Below are positions 37,679-47,352 of a stretch of DNA of 64,000 nucleotides, in pieces (position 1 is the first letter of the stretch; the number at the start of each line of letters is the position of its first letter). The DNA comes from Carboxylicivirga litoralis (GTDB lineage Bacteria; Bacteroidota; Bacteroidia; Bacteroidales; Marinilabiliaceae). The DNA lies in NCBI RefSeq assembly GCF_025499605.1, contig NZ_JAFMVC010000007.1, positions 62,001 to 126,000 on the forward strand. The letters are read 5' to 3'. Under the pieces are notes generated by a model, which worked only from the letters and a program-made list of their open reading frames with translations, made no database searches and was not told where the DNA came from. Made by a program: the position numbers and the translations under genes.

Positions 37679-39625
37679 ATGATAAAAATTACCTTTCCAG
37701 ACCAAAGTGTCAGAGAGTTTGAAGCAGGCGTAACGGGTTTAGAAATTGCGCAGAGTATTAGCCCCCGATTGGCTAAAGAAGTTTTATCAATTACGGTTAA
37801 CGACACCTTAATGGATTTAACGCGCCCTATCACCACGGATGCAAGCATCAAATTGCACAAATGGGAAGATGAGGAAGGGAAGCATGCATTCTGGCATTCA
37901 TCAGCTCACTTGATGGCTGAAGCCATAGAAGCGCTTTATCCGGGTACCAAATTTGGTATTGGTCCAACCATCGAAAATGGTTTTTACTACGATATAGATA
38001 CTGGCGATACGGTTATTAAAGATTCTGACCTGCCTAAAATTGAAAAGAAATTCAAGGAGCTGGCCAGTCAGAAAAATGCCTACGTACGCAGTGAGGTATC
38101 AAAAGCGGAAGCTTTAGATTACTTTACTAAAAAGAACGATGAGTACAAGTTGGAATTGATCAATGAATTAGAAGACGGTACTATTTCGTTCTACGAACAA
38201 GGTAACTTTACCGATTTATGTCGCGGACCGCACTTACCATCAACTTCGCCAATTAAAGCGGTTAAGTTATTAAACGTGGCAGGTGCCTACTGGCGTGGTG
38301 ATGAAACGCGCAAGCAGTTAACGCGTATCTATGCCATCTCTTTCCCTAAAGCTAAAATGCTTGAGGAATACCTGGTTATGTTGGAAGAAGCCCAAAAACG
38401 CGACCACCGTAAAATCGGTAAAGAGTTGGAGCTATTTGCCTTCTCACAAAAAGTTGGTCAGGGTTTACCATTATGGTTGCCTAAAGGAGCCAAACTACGT
38501 GAGCGCTTAGAAAATTTCTTAAAGCGCGTACAGGTAAAATATGGTTACGAACCTGTTATCACACCTCATATTGGAAACAAGGAATTATATGTGACATCTG
38601 GTCACTATGCCAAATATGGTAAGGACTCGTTCCAGCCGATTAACACACCGGCCGAAGGCGAAGAGTTTTTGCTAAAACCGATGAACTGCCCTCACCACTG
38701 TGAGATTTTCAAAACCAAGCCTCGTTCTTACAAAGATCTGCCGATTCGTTTTGCTGAATTCGGAACCGTTTATCGCTATGAGCAGAGCGGTGAGTTACAT
38801 GGGTTAACAAGGGTACGTGGTTTCACTCAGGATGATGCTCACTTATTCTGCCGCCCGGATCAATTGAAGGACGAGTTTAAAAAGGTAATCGACATTATAC
38901 TATACATCTTTAAGGCATTAGACTTTAAAGAGTTTATTACTCAAATTTCTTTGCGCGACCAGAACGATCACTCTAAGTACATTGGTAGTGAAGAAAACTG
39001 GAACAAAGCTGAACAAGCTATTATAGAAGCTTGTGAAGAAAGAGACATGAATGCGGTAGTTGAATATGGCGAAGCTGCTTTCTACGGTCCAAAGCTTGAC
39101 TTTATGGTAAAAGATGCCTTAGGCCGTAAATGGCAGTTGGGAACCATTCAGGTGGACTACAACTTACCTGAGCGCTTCGAATTAGAATACATTGGTAGCG
39201 ATAATCAGAAGCACCGACCAGTGATGATTCACCGCGCACCGTTTGGAAGTATGGAACGTTTCGTAGCGGTATTGATTGAGCACACAGCCGGTAAATTTCC
39301 ATTATGGTTAACACCTGAGCAAGTGGTCATTTTGCCTATCAGCGAAAAATATAATGATTACGCAGAAAAAGTTTTAAATTTCCTAAATAATTCCGATATT
39401 CGTGCCGTTCTTGACGACCGTAATGAGAAAATCGGTAAGAAGATAAGGGACAATGAGTTAAAGCGAATTCCATACCTTCTGATCGTAGGAGAAAAGGAAG
39501 CAGCGGAAGGCAAAATTGCCGTTCGCAAGCAGGGAGAAGGAGATAAAGGAGCGATGACTCAACAAGATTTTGTTGATTTTATCAATCAGGAAGTAGAGAA
39601 AATGCTTTCTGAGATCGAACAATAA
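37679..39625 (+). CDS. thrS: Threonyl-tRNA synthetase
   Basis: 648 residues, class II. N-terminal TGS domain ([17 protein letters not shown]), editing domain with [10 protein letters not shown] (zinc/His motif), catalytic core with [29 protein letters not shown]-type motif 2 and [11 protein letters not shown] motif 3, and a C-terminal anticodon-binding domain. Charges tRNA-Thr. It heads the thrS-infC-rpmI-rplT operon found across bacteria. Confidence 0.97.
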   Translation: MIKITFPDQSVREFEAGVTGLEIAQSISPRLAKEVLSITVNDTLMDLTRPITTDASIKLHKWEDEEGKHAFWHSSAHLMAEAIEALYPGTKFGIGPTIENGFYYDIDTGDTVIKDSDLPKIEKKFKELASQKNAYVRSEVSKAEALDYFTKKNDEYKLELINELEDGTISFYEQGNFTDLCRGPHLPSTSPIKAVKLLNVAGAYWRGDETRKQLTRIYAISFPKAKMLEEYLVMLEEAQKRDHRKIGKELELFAFSQKVGQGLPLWLPKGAKLRERLENFLKRVQVKYGYEPVITPHIGNKELYVTSGHYAKYGKDSFQPINTPAEGEEFLLKPMNCPHHCEIFKTKPRSYKDLPIRFAEFGTVYRYEQSGELHGLTRVRGFTQDDAHLFCRPDQLKDEFKKVIDIILYIFKALDFKEFITQISLRDQNDHSKYIGSEENWNKAEQAIIEACEERDMNAVVEYGEAAFYGPKLDFMVKDALGRKWQLGTIQVDYNLPERFELEYIGSDNQKHRPVMIHRAPFGSMERFVAVLIEHTAGKFPLWLTPEQVVILPISEKYNDYAEKVLNFLNNSDIRAVLDDRNEKIGKKIRDNELKRIPYLLIVGEKEAAEGKIAVRKQGEGDKGAMTQQDFVDFINQEVEKMLSEIEQ

Positions 39626-39640
39626 GTATTAATTAATCAA

Positions 39641-39657
39641 AGGAGGGTTTAACAATA
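39641..39657 (+). promoter_or_regulatory. Strong ribosome binding site with AUA start codon of infC
   Basis: AGGAGGG at 39641-39647 is followed after 7 nt by ATA at 39655-39657. No ATG, GTG or TTG stands at proper spacing; the next possible start in frame is a GTG 24 nt further on. IF3 genes are known for near-cognate starts (AUU in E. coli) because IF3 rejects its own mRNA when abundant. Confidence 0.65.
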
Positions 39658-40218
39658 GCTAGACCAAACAGAAGGCATGTGCGTCCGGTAAAACAGGAGC
39701 CTGCTCACAGAATTAACAGAAATATCAGGGTACCACAAGTACGATTGGTTGGAGATAACATCGAGAATCCAGGCGTATACCCTACAATGGAAGCCATTAA
39801 GATTGCTGACGAGTTGGACTTGGATTTGGTAGAAATTTCGCCAAATGCTGATCCACCTGTATGTAAGATAACGGATTACCAAAAATTCCTTTATCAACAA
39901 AAACGCAAGCAAAAAGAGCTGAAAGCAAAAGCTGTTAAAGTTGTTGTTAAGGAAATTCGTTTCGGTCCAAATACTGACGATCACGATTATCAGTTTAAGT
40001 TAAAACATGCTGAGAAATTCCTTGGCGAAGGTGCAAAAGTAAAAGCCTATGTATTCTTTAAAGGACGTTCAATTCTTTTTAAAGATAAAGGTGAGATTCT
40101 TTTATTACGTTTTGCACAGGATCTTGAGGAAATTGGCAAAGTGGAGCAATTGCCTAAGTTAGAAGGTAAACGTATGACGATGTTTATCTCGCCAAAGGTA
40201 AGCGCTAAGAAAAAATAG
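39655..40218 (+). CDS. infC: Translation initiation factor IF-3
   Basis: 187 residues when started at the ATA placed 7 nt behind AGGAGGG. The N-domain contains [18 protein letters not shown], and the C-domain [28 protein letters not shown] and the family-typical FKGRS. IF3 checks start-codon and initiator-tRNA fidelity on the 30S subunit. A GTG at 39679 also opens the frame, but has no ribosome site of its own and would remove the basic ARPNRRH start. The unusual codon would permit classical IF3 autorepression. Followed by rpmI and rplT. Confidence 0.93.
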   Translation: MARPNRRHVRPVKQEPAHRINRNIRVPQVRLVGDNIENPGVYPTMEAIKIADELDLDLVEISPNADPPVCKITDYQKFLYQQKRKQKELKAKAVKVVVKEIRFGPNTDDHDYQFKLKHAEKFLGEGAKVKAYVFFKGRSILFKDKGEILLLRFAQDLEEIGKVEQLPKLEGKRMTMFISPKVSAKKK

Positions 40219-40249
40219 CTTATTTTTTATAACTAAATATATAGGAATA

Positions 40250-40447
40250 ATGCCAAAAATGAAGACAAATTCCGGTGCTAAAAAGCGTTTTACGATTACC
40301 GGAAGCGGAAAAATCAAGAGGAAGCATGCTTTCAAAAGTCACATCTTAACTAAGAAGACAACGAAGCAGAAGAGAAATTTGACCTATGCTGGCACTGTTC
40401 ACAAAGCTGATGAAACAAACATCAAGCTATTATTGAACATGAAGTAA
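40250..40447 (+). CDS. rpmI: 50S ribosomal protein L35
   Basis: 65 residues, highly basic. [14 protein letters not shown] and [14 protein letters not shown] are the family hallmark. Assembles into the large ribosomal subunit. It lies between infC and rplT in the standard order, 31 bp after infC. Confidence 0.96.
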   Translation: MPKMKTNSGAKKRFTITGSGKIKRKHAFKSHILTKKTTKQKRNLTYAGTVHKADETNIKLLLNMK

Positions 40448-40548
40448 TTCGAATTTCAACGAGAAGAAGAAAAGATTTTTTTTAACCAGAGTGAATTAGC
40501 TAAGAAGATTCCCAAAGGGGGCGCTAACCATTCGAAAATGATTTTAAA

Positions 40549-40899
40549 ATGCCAAGATCAGTAAATCATGTAGCGTCAAGAGAACGACGCAGAAAGCTTT
40601 TAAAGCAAACCAAAGGTTACTTTGGACGTAGAAAAAACGTATGGACAGTTGCTAAAAACGCATACGAAAAAGGTCTTTCATACGCTTACCGCGACAGAAA
40701 GAAGAAAAAGAGCACATTCCGTGCATTATGGATTCAGCGTATTAACGCAGCAGCTCGTTTGGAAGGTGTATCATACAGCAAATTAATGGGTATGTTGCAC
40801 GCTCAAAACATCGAAATCAACCGTAAAGTTCTTGCTGACCTGGCAATGAACCACCCGGAAGCTTTCAAAGCTATTGTTAAGAAAGCTACAAACGCTTAA
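40549..40899 (+). CDS. rplT: 50S ribosomal protein L20
   Basis: 116 residues: [27 protein letters not shown] and [16 protein letters not shown] are characteristic. Binds 23S rRNA early in 50S assembly and in E. coli and Bacillus also represses this operon. The 100-bp rpmI-rplT gap could carry such a site, but no clear rRNA-mimic fold was identified by eye. A palindromic terminator follows. Confidence 0.97.
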   Translation: MPRSVNHVASRERRRKLLKQTKGYFGRRKNVWTVAKNAYEKGLSYAYRDRKKKKSTFRALWIQRINAAARLEGVSYSKLMGMLHAQNIEINRKVLADLAMNHPEAFKAIVKKATNA

Positions 40900-40920
40900 T
40901 TTTTTTAAGCAAAGGATATT

Positions 40921-40944
40921 AAAGGAGACCAATTGGTCTCCTTT
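40921..40944 (+). terminator. Terminator of the thrS-rplT operon
   Basis: Perfect arms AAAGGAGACC and GGTCTCCTTT around AATT, followed by T-rich sequence, 21 bp after the rplT stop. Confidence 0.85.
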
Positions 40945-41007
40945 TTCATTATCTATACTTCGCTGTTCGCCCATAATCACTATATTGTGTGCCCATTTTC
41001 AAAACAT

Positions 41008-41505
41008 ATGAAGAAATTAAACTTAACCACCAGCATTGACGTATTTGAGTCGTCGGAAGAATTAAGCCAACAAGAGCAAATTTTACTTCAAAAGGCTGAA
41101 GAAGCTTGCAATAAAGCCTACGCGCCCTACTCCGAATTTTATGTTGGCGCTGCCGTTCTGCTCGAAAATGGAGAAATCATAACTGGTAGTAATCAAGAAA
41201 ATGCCGCCTACCCATCGGGCTTATGTGCTGAGCGAACCGCTATTTTCTATGCTAATGCTCAATATCCTGACAGCCCGGTTGTTTCAATAGCCATCATCGC
41301 CAGAAACAAAAATGGAGTATTAGATAATCCCGTTGCACCCTGCGGTGCGTGTCGGCAAGTAATGCTGGAAACAGAATTGAGGTTTAAAAAAGCCTACGAT
41401 ATACTGCTGGTTGGGCATTCATCTATACAAAAAATAAAAAGCAGCAAAGATTTGCTGCCTTTATCCTTTGTAGGTGAAGGATTAATCAAGAAAGCTGACA
41501 GCTAA
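41008..41505 (+). CDS. cdd: Cytidine deaminase
   Basis: 165 residues from the ATG at 41008 (MKKLNLTTS); the frame extends upstream through the terminator region and was trimmed. The zinc site is Cys73-x-Glu75 (CAERTA) with Cys112 and Cys115 (PCGACRQ), and NAAYPSGLCAE is typical. Deaminates cytidine and deoxycytidine to uridine forms for salvage. The last three codons and the stop are contained in a heptanucleotide repeat tract, so the extreme C-terminus may have been set by repeat spread. Confidence 0.93.
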   Translation: MKKLNLTTSIDVFESSEELSQQEQILLQKAEEACNKAYAPYSEFYVGAAVLLENGEIITGSNQENAAYPSGLCAERTAIFYANAQYPDSPVVSIAIIARNKNGVLDNPVAPCGACRQVMLETELRFKKAYDILLVGHSSIQKIKSSKDLLPLSFVGEGLIKKADS

Positions 41506-41520
41506 TAGCCAGCAGCCTTT
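41493..41520. repeat. Degenerate heptanucleotide repeat over the cdd stop codon
   Basis: Four 7-nt units (AGCTGAC, AGCTAAT, AGCCAGC, then AGCCTTT) overlap the end of cdd and reach the convergent RluA-type gene. Same family as the two tracts in the rnf operon. Confidence 0.6.
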
Positions 41521-41522
41521 TC

Positions 41523-42212
41523 TTAGCCATTCACATTTCGAAATTCCTTCCACAAGTTCTCGGTATCAGGTGTAGAAGCTATAATTGTTATAGGCTCTTT
41601 CTTAACCGGATGTTCAAACTCAATTTTGCGGGCATGAAGCGAGATACTTCCATCTTTATTGGAGCGCGGGAAGCCATATTTTAAATCACCACGGATTGGG
41701 CAACCAATCTTTGCTAATTGACAACGAATCTGATGATGGCGGCCTGTTTCCAGGTCAACTTCTAACATGTAATAGTTCTTTAGCCCGGAAACTAATCGAT
41801 AATTCAGAATAGCTTCTTTAGCTCCATTTCGTGGCTTCGGAAAAGCATATGATTTATTTTTCTCCGAATTCTTTAATATATAGTGCTTCAATCGACCACT
41901 ATCTTCAGTTGGTAACTCAGCTACCAAAGCCCAATAAGTCTTTTTAATTGTCTTCTCCTGAAACATCTTATTCAGACGACTCAACGCTTTGCTGGTACGC
42001 GCAAACAACACCACTCCACTTACCGGCCTGTCCAATCGGTGAACAACGCCCAGAAAAACCTCTCCTGGCTTATCATATTTCTTTTTGATATAAGCCTTTA
42101 CACGATCACTCAACGTTTCATCACCCGTTTTATCACCCTGCACAATATCCGACGCTGACTTATTAACCGCAATAATGTGGTTATCTTCGTATAGTATATC
42201 TAGTTTCTTCAT
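41523..42212 (-). CDS. RluA-family pseudouridine synthase
   Basis: 229 residues. The catalytic motif HRLDRPVSG has its aspartate at 61; ARTSKALSRLNKMFQ and GRHHQIRCQLA are further family signatures. Isomerises uridine to pseudouridine in rRNA or tRNA. It lacks the N-terminal S4 domain, so it is of the short RluA/TruC-like type; the target base cannot be assigned. panB lies upstream on the same strand, 126 bp away, separated by repeat tracts. Confidence 0.88.
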   Translation of the reverse strand: MKKLDILYEDNHIIAVNKSASDIVQGDKTGDETLSDRVKAYIKKKYDKPGEVFLGVVHRLDRPVSGVVLFARTSKALSRLNKMFQEKTIKKTYWALVAELPTEDSGRLKHYILKNSEKNKSYAFPKPRNGAKEAILNYRLVSGLKNYYMLEVDLETGRHHQIRCQLAKIGCPIRGDLKYGFPRSNKDGSISLHARKIEFEHPVKKEPITIIASTPDTENLWKEFRNVNG

Positions 42213-42219
42213 TTTACTT

Positions 42220-42259
42220 GGCCTCTGACTGCTAGCCGCCAGCCTCCGATAACTATCGG
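42220..42259. repeat. Heptanucleotide-like tract plus CCGATA palindrome
   Basis: Units GGCCTCT, GACTGCT, AGCCGCC, then AGCCTCC run from 42220 to 42247 and are joined to CCGATAACTATCGG (42246-42259), a perfect dyad with a 2-nt centre. The stretch lies just upstream of the RluA-type gene. Confidence 0.5.
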
Positions 42260-42306
42260 GGTAGCGATTTACAGCTTTATTATTTTTTCTATTCTATTTT
42301 TTGTTC

Positions 42307-42334
42307 TCCAGTCTTCTATCTCCAGTCTTCCGTC
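42307..42334. repeat. Heptanucleotide repeat next to the panB stop codon, second sequence type
   Basis: Units TCCAGTC, TTCTATC, TCCAGTC, then TTCCGTC in exact 7-nt register end 4 bp from the panB stop. On the coding strand of panB the units read GAC/GAT-ending words such as GGAAGAC and TGGAGAT. The period is shared with the AGC tracts but the sequence is not. Confidence 0.6.
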
Positions 42335-42338
42335 TAAC

Positions 42339-43157
42339 CTAGTACTGTTCACGCTCATTAGGAAAATCCACACTTTTAACATCTTCAATGTAGTTACCAA
42401 CGGCACCACTAACCTCTGCAAATAAATTATGGTAACGACGTAAGAATCGCGGTGAAAACTCTTGGTTAATACCCAACATATCGTGCAACACTAAAACTTG
42501 CCCATCAACCTGGTTACCCGCTCCAATACCGATGATTGGAATCTTCACCTCTTTAGCCACCTGACCAGCTAATGCCGCTGGAATCTTCTCGAGCACAATA
42601 CCAAAACAACCTGCTTCTTCTAACAAATGAGCATCTTCAATTAGCTTTCTGGCCTCTTCTTCTTGCTTGGCACGAACGGTATAAGTACCAAATTTGTGAA
42701 TCGACTGGGGGGTCAATCCCAAATGCCCCATAACAGGAATACCGGCACACAATATACGCTCAACCGACTCAATAATCTCCTTACCACCTTCAAGCTTTAC
42801 GGCATCAGCTGCCGTTTCCTTCATAATTCGAATAGCCGATGTTAAGGCTTCTTTCGAGTTGCCCTGATAGGTTCCGAATGGCATGTCAACCACCACCAAC
42901 GAACGCTGCACAGCGCGCACCACTGAAGCACCATGATAAATCATTTGATCTAGTGTAATCGGTAAAGTTGTTTCCCATCCAGCCATTACATTAGAGGCCG
43001 AATCACCCACCAATATGACATCTACACCTGCACTGTCAACAATTTTAGCGAGTGAATAATCATATGCCGTCAACATGGCTATTTTTTCATTTCGCATTTT
43101 CATCTCACTCAATACATGAGTGGTGACTTTTTTACGTCTTTCCTGAGCAACTGACAT
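42339..43157 (-). CDS. panB: 3-methyl-2-oxobutanoate hydroxymethyltransferase
   Basis: 272 residues. Metal and substrate motifs [46 protein letters not shown] and GIGAG are all present. Transfers a hydroxymethyl group from methylene-tetrahydrofolate to 2-oxoisovalerate, the first step of pantothenate synthesis. The next enzyme, a ketopantoate reductase, is encoded at 9.4 kb. It is transcribed toward the RluA-type gene and divergently from the malic enzyme gene. Confidence 0.95.
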   Translation of the reverse strand: MSVAQERRKKVTTHVLSEMKMRNEKIAMLTAYDYSLAKIVDSAGVDVILVGDSASNVMAGWETTLPITLDQMIYHGASVVRAVQRSLVVVDMPFGTYQGNSKEALTSAIRIMKETAADAVKLEGGKEIIESVERILCAGIPVMGHLGLTPQSIHKFGTYTVRAKQEEEARKLIEDAHLLEEAGCFGIVLEKIPAALAGQVAKEVKIPIIGIGAGNQVDGQVLVLHDMLGINQEFSPRFLRRYHNLFAEVSGAVGNYIEDVKSVDFPNEREQY

Positions 43158-43523
43158 ACTTATATATTTTCGTTTCTAAACGATTAGATTTCGTAATTAA
43201 CTTCAATGATTTACTTAAGGTCTGATTAAACTACAGCGTGCAAAGTTAATAATTTGCAATAAGCAACGCGAGTTATTTTTTATTCAATCACAGAAACTTT
43301 ATTATTTACACCATCAGCATGTTAGATTTTTGATTACAAACAAAAGACTGACCTGCAATCCCCTTAAAAACAATACTTAATTGGATTTTACTATTTCCTT
43401 TAAGTAACTTTCTTTTATGGAAGAGTGATACAAAACATATAAATATCTGCATATTTATCAATGTTAACCTTAATCTTTTCAAATAATTTTGAGCTTTTAA
43501 CACATTCATCAAAAAACTAGATC
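43158..43523. other. Divergent promoter region of panB and the malic enzyme gene
   Basis: 366 bp, AT-rich, no gene. A minus-strand TAACTTTG (43241-43248) could serve panB, leaving a leader of about 80 nt. The plus-strand TAATTTTG at 43484-43491 could serve the malic enzyme gene, with a leader near 27 nt. No strong dyad or repeat seen in the rest. Confidence 0.45.
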
Positions 43524-45806
43524 ATGTCCACCAACAAACAAGATGCCCTTCAATACCATGAAAATGGCAGACCGGGGAAAATTGAAGTCGTACCAACCAA
43601 ACCCTATAGCTCGCAACTTGATTTATCTCTTGCTTATTCACCTGGGGTTGCAGAACCTTGTAAAGAAATTGAATTAAACCCCGATGATGCCTATCGCTAT
43701 ACCGCCAAAGGCAACCTCGTTGGCGTTATATCCAACGGAACAGCCGTACTGGGTCTGGGTGATATTGGTGCCACAGCAGGCAAACCTGTTATGGAGGGCA
43801 AAGGATTACTTTTTAAAGTTTTTGCCGATGTAGATGTATTCGACATTGAAGTCGATGAAAAAGGAATTGATGACATGGTAAAAGTCGTTAAAGCCATTGC
43901 GCCAACATTTGGCGGCATCAACCTGGAAGACATTAAAGCACCAGAGTGCTTTGAAATAGAAACACGCCTGCAGAAAGAGCTGGACATTCCGGTTTTTCAC
44001 GATGATCAACACGGAACTGCGATCATTTCTGCCGCCGGTTTATTAAATGCCATTGAAGTGGCAGGCAAAAAAATTGAGGACATTAAAGTGGTGGTTAACG
44101 GGGCAGGTGCATCTGCTATTATGTGTTCTCGACTCTACATCAGCCTGGGTGTTAAACGCAAAAATGTGTGGATGCTGGATAGCAAAGGTTTGATGACAAC
44201 GCACCGTACCGACCTGAATAAGTATAAAGTTGACTTCGCACAAGATAGCAAATTGTCAAATTTAGAAGATGTTATTAAAGGAGCCGATATGTTCCTTGGT
44301 TTGTCTAAAGGCAATATCCTTTCGAAAGAAATGGTGCAAACAATGGCTGATAATCCGATTGTATTTGCTCTAGCTAATCCCATCCCTGAGATAAGTTACG
44401 AAGATGCCATCGCAGCGCGTCCTGATGTAATTGTGGCGACTGGCCGCTCCGATTATCCTAACCAGGTCAATAATGTACTGGGCTTTCCCTTTATTTTCAG
44501 AGGAGCTTTAGATGTGAGAGCCAGGGCCATTAATGAAGAGATGAAAAAAGCGGCTGTTTATGCCTTGGCCGAATTAGCTAAAAAAGAAGTGCCCGACCAG
44601 GTAAATGCTGCTTACAAAAGTCAAAACCTCATCTTTGGCAAAGAATACATTATCCCCAAACCTCTTGATCCAAGATTGATTACCGAGGTGGCACCAGCCG
44701 TAGCTAAAGCAGCCATGGAAACAGGTGTAGCGCGGCTCGATATTATTGATTGGGATCAATATAAGATTGATCTGATGAAGCGAATGGGCATTTACAATAA
44801 ACTGGTACGCGATATCAGAACCCGTGCTAAATCGGACAAGAAACGCATTGTTTTTTCTGATGCCGATTCTTTTAAAGTCTTAAAAGCCATTGAAGTTGTG
44901 CGCTCTCAAAATATTGCCGAGCCAATTTTACTGGGTGATAAACAAAAAATTGAAGAAATAGCCAATAAAAACAACCTCAATGTGTTGGATCTGCAAATCA
45001 TCGACAACAAATCTAAGAAAGCCGCTAAAAAACGCGCTGAATATGCAGAAATATTATATCAAAAACGACAACGCAAAGGATTAAATAAAGAAGAAGCACT
45101 CTATCAGATGTTAGACCAAAATTACTTTGGAGTAATGATGGTGGAAACAGGCGAGGCTGATGGTTTTCTAGGTGGATTTTCTAACAAATATGCTGACACC
45201 ATTCGTCCGGCTTTGCAGATATCCGGCACCAATAACACACTGAATCACATAGCAGGCATGTACATTGTGATGACCAAAAAAGGGCCCTTCTTCTTTGCTG
45301 ATACAACAGTTAATTATGAGCCATCGTTCCGCACATTAGCTGATACTACACTTCTGACTGTTAATGAGGTGAAGAAGTTCAACATCGATCCCGTGGTTGC
45401 GATGGTGTCCTACTCCAACTTTGGATCCACACGCGATGGTAGTCCAAAGCGAGTGCGTGAAGCTGTAAAATATCTACACGACAATTATCCAAGCTTGCTG
45501 GTCGATGGAGAAATGCAGGCCAATTATGCTTTTAATGCCGAACTACGCTCCAAACGCTTCCCCTTCTCAAAATTGGGTGACAAAGATGTTAATACCATTA
45601 TTTTCCCAAGTTTGAGTTCGGGTAATATTGCCTACAAAATGATGCATGAGTTAGGCCAGGTAGAAATTATCGGCCCTATTTTATTGGGTATCCGAAAACC
45701 AATTCATGTACTGCAACAGCAGAGCTCGGTCCGCGAAATTGTAGATATGGCAGCTATTACAGTTGTTGATGCACAGACTAAAAAGGATCAGATTATTGAA
45801 TTATAA
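43524..45806 (+). CDS. maeB: NADP-dependent malic enzyme with C-terminal phosphotransacetylase-like domain
   Basis: 760 residues. The first 430 residues are a malic enzyme ([45 protein letters not shown], and the nucleotide site [11 protein letters not shown]). The remainder is a PTA_PTB-like domain that is regulatory, not catalytic, in MaeB-type enzymes. Decarboxylates malate to pyruvate, giving NADPH. Monocistronic, with a hairpin repeat and a terminator downstream. Confidence 0.94.
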   Translation: MSTNKQDALQYHENGRPGKIEVVPTKPYSSQLDLSLAYSPGVAEPCKEIELNPDDAYRYTAKGNLVGVISNGTAVLGLGDIGATAGKPVMEGKGLLFKVFADVDVFDIEVDEKGIDDMVKVVKAIAPTFGGINLEDIKAPECFEIETRLQKELDIPVFHDDQHGTAIISAAGLLNAIEVAGKKIEDIKVVVNGAGASAIMCSRLYISLGVKRKNVWMLDSKGLMTTHRTDLNKYKVDFAQDSKLSNLEDVIKGADMFLGLSKGNILSKEMVQTMADNPIVFALANPIPEISYEDAIAARPDVIVATGRSDYPNQVNNVLGFPFIFRGALDVRARAINEEMKKAAVYALAELAKKEVPDQVNAAYKSQNLIFGKEYIIPKPLDPRLITEVAPAVAKAAMETGVARLDIIDWDQYKIDLMKRMGIYNKLVRDIRTRAKSDKKRIVFSDADSFKVLKAIEVVRSQNIAEPILLGDKQKIEEIANKNNLNVLDLQIIDNKSKKAAKKRAEYAEILYQKRQRKGLNKEEALYQMLDQNYFGVMMVETGEADGFLGGFSNKYADTIRPALQISGTNNTLNHIAGMYIVMTKKGPFFFADTTVNYEPSFRTLADTTLLTVNEVKKFNIDPVVAMVSYSNFGSTRDGSPKRVREAVKYLHDNYPSLLVDGEMQANYAFNAELRSKRFPFSKLGDKDVNTIIFPSLSSGNIAYKMMHELGQVEIIGPILLGIRKPIHVLQQQSSVREIVDMAAITVVDAQTKKDQIIEL

Positions 45807-45820
45807 TAGAGCAGACTAAT

Positions 45821-45859
45821 AACCCGAGTTCGATTTTAATTTTACGACAAACTCAGGTT
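45821..45859. repeat. Short derivative of the inverted-end element at 5811-6074
   Basis: Starts AACCCGAGTTCG and ends CAAACTCAGGTT with AAT on both sides, exactly as in the 264-bp copy. Both copies also share ACTAAT on the left and an ATTTTACG word near the right end. The middle is missing. The ends can form a 10-bp hairpin with one mismatch. Confidence 0.55.
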
Positions 45860-45871
45860 AATCAACAAAAG

Positions 45872-45909
45872 AGCGCAAAGCATGGATGGAATTCCAACAG
45901 CTTTGCGCT
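45872..45909. terminator. Terminator between the malic enzyme and adenylate kinase genes
   Basis: Perfect arms AGCGCAAAGC and GCTTTGCGCT around an 18-nt loop, with a T-run on the plus side and TTTT on the minus side. It serves both convergent genes. Confidence 0.8.
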
Positions 45910-45951
45910 TTTTTATTATCCCTTTCAAGCTAACAAATACTTAACTGTGCA

Positions 45952-47121
45952 TTAGTCGAGAGATTTAAAACTACTCTCTATTTCTTTTGACACCCGCTCC
46001 ATCACTTCATCGAACGAAGCAGTGCCATCAATCTCAGCCACATGATGTATTTCCCTGTATTTATCAATCACTGGCATAGTCTTGTCCTGATGCTCCTGCA
46101 GCCGCTTAACTATTTTCTCTGTGCTCGTATCGTAAGGCATGCAGGCATCTGTTTTACTACGGTTATCCAGTCGTCGAATTAATTCCAGCGTATCCACTTT
46201 TAATTCCATAATTTTATTGATAATGGAATCATGCTTCTGCAGAATCCCATCCAGAATATAAGACTGCACCAACGTACGTGGATAGCCTTTGAAAATAAAG
46301 CCCTTTGCTTTCTTCGATTGCTCAATCTTCTTTTCAATCAATTGAATAACCATTTCATCAGGCACCAACTGCCCATTCTCATACAACTCCTTCACTTTCA
46401 CGCCCAGCGGTGTTCCGTTCTTTATTTCTTCGTCAATCATATCGCCGGTTGACACAAACTCCAGCTTGTATTTTTCAGCAATGGCTTTCCCTAGCGAACC
46501 TCGTCCCGACCCCGGCGAGCCGAACAACACAATGTTCACCTGTTTTTTAGCAAGTACTTTATTAACTACCTTCCGGATATCTGATGTTACTTTTTTAATC
46601 TTCTGTACACCATTAACAGCTACGTAATTACCTTGCTCTTTATAAAAGTCGAGCACAGGCTTAGTTTTCTCATCGTATTCTCGTAAACGGTTCCGTATTA
46701 CCTCTTCATTGTCATCTAATCGCCCTGAAGTCTCCCCTCTTAACAATAAGCGCTGAACGGATTCTTCCTCGGGTACTTCAACACTTATCAACAAATCCAG
46801 CTTAGTGCGCAACTTAATCATCAATCCTTCAAGAATATAGGCTTGAACATACGTACGTGGAAAACCATCAAACAGGAAACCATTTGCATCAGGATTGTTT
46901 TTAATGGTTTTTTCAATAATCTGCACAATAATCTCATCCGATACCAGACCTCCTTGCGCTATAATACTCTTGGCCTGTAATCCCAGTTTCGTTTCTTCAG
47001 CCAACTCTTTACGCAAAATATCGCCGGTTGAAATATAAAACAGGTTGTATTTTTTAAGTAGAAATTCTGATTGAGTGCCTTTACCAGCACCCGGTGGGCC
47101 AAAAAGAGCAATATTTAGCAT
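45952..47121 (-). CDS. adk: Tandem adenylate kinase: active N-terminal domain fused to a degenerate second domain
   Basis: 389 residues, twice the usual length. Domain 1 (1-190) has an intact P-loop GPPGAGKGT (Lys14), DGFPRT (85-90) and the SGRLDD segment (132-137), a short-lid adenylate kinase that interconverts ATP, AMP and ADP. Domain 2 (about 194-389) aligns along its full length, but has GSPGSGRGS with Arg207 in place of the P-loop lysine, KGYPRT for DGFPRT, and SKTDAC for SGRLDD. It is therefore probably catalytically dead or altered. Sequence divergence indicates an old duplication. A frameshift is excluded because one frame runs through. Confidence 0.88.
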   Translation of the reverse strand: MLNIALFGPPGAGKGTQSEFLLKKYNLFYISTGDILRKELAEETKLGLQAKSIIAQGGLVSDEIIVQIIEKTIKNNPDANGFLFDGFPRTYVQAYILEGLMIKLRTKLDLLISVEVPEEESVQRLLLRGETSGRLDDNEEVIRNRLREYDEKTKPVLDFYKEQGNYVAVNGVQKIKKVTSDIRKVVNKVLAKKQVNIVLFGSPGSGRGSLGKAIAEKYKLEFVSTGDMIDEEIKNGTPLGVKVKELYENGQLVPDEMVIQLIEKKIEQSKKAKGFIFKGYPRTLVQSYILDGILQKHDSIINKIMELKVDTLELIRRLDNRSKTDACMPYDTSTEKIVKRLQEHQDKTMPVIDKYREIHHVAEIDGTASFDEVMERVSKEIESSFKSLD

Positions 47122-47280
47122 AGCACAGATTTTAGGATGTACGTGATTAAATTTGAGTCAGTTGAATATATCAATTTAATTCGAAAAGGACAAACGCGTG
47201 TGCTTTAAGAGTTGGACATTTACAGGTGGATTAAGGATTAAATCGTAAAAGATTCGATTAATATCTATAGAACTATCAAA

Positions 47281-47349
47281 TCAGTTTACCAATTCAAAAA
47301 ATAAACAACTCAACAGTTTGTCAATTCGGTAGTTCGACGATTTGTCAAA
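47281..47349. repeat. Degenerate low-complexity repeat next to a stop codon
   Basis: Repeated words of type TTGACAAA, GAATTG and TCGAACT (minus-strand reading) begin immediately after the stop of the minus-strand gene at 47353 and run toward the kinase gene. The period is not clean; kinship with the 7-nt tracts is uncertain. Confidence 0.35.
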
Positions 47350-47352
47350 ACC

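Noticed and set aside
45821-45909. Whole stretch considered as one large terminator
   Set aside because: Two separate structures are present; only the second has GC-rich arms and T-runs, while the first matches the ends of the 5811-6074 element including flanking AAT.
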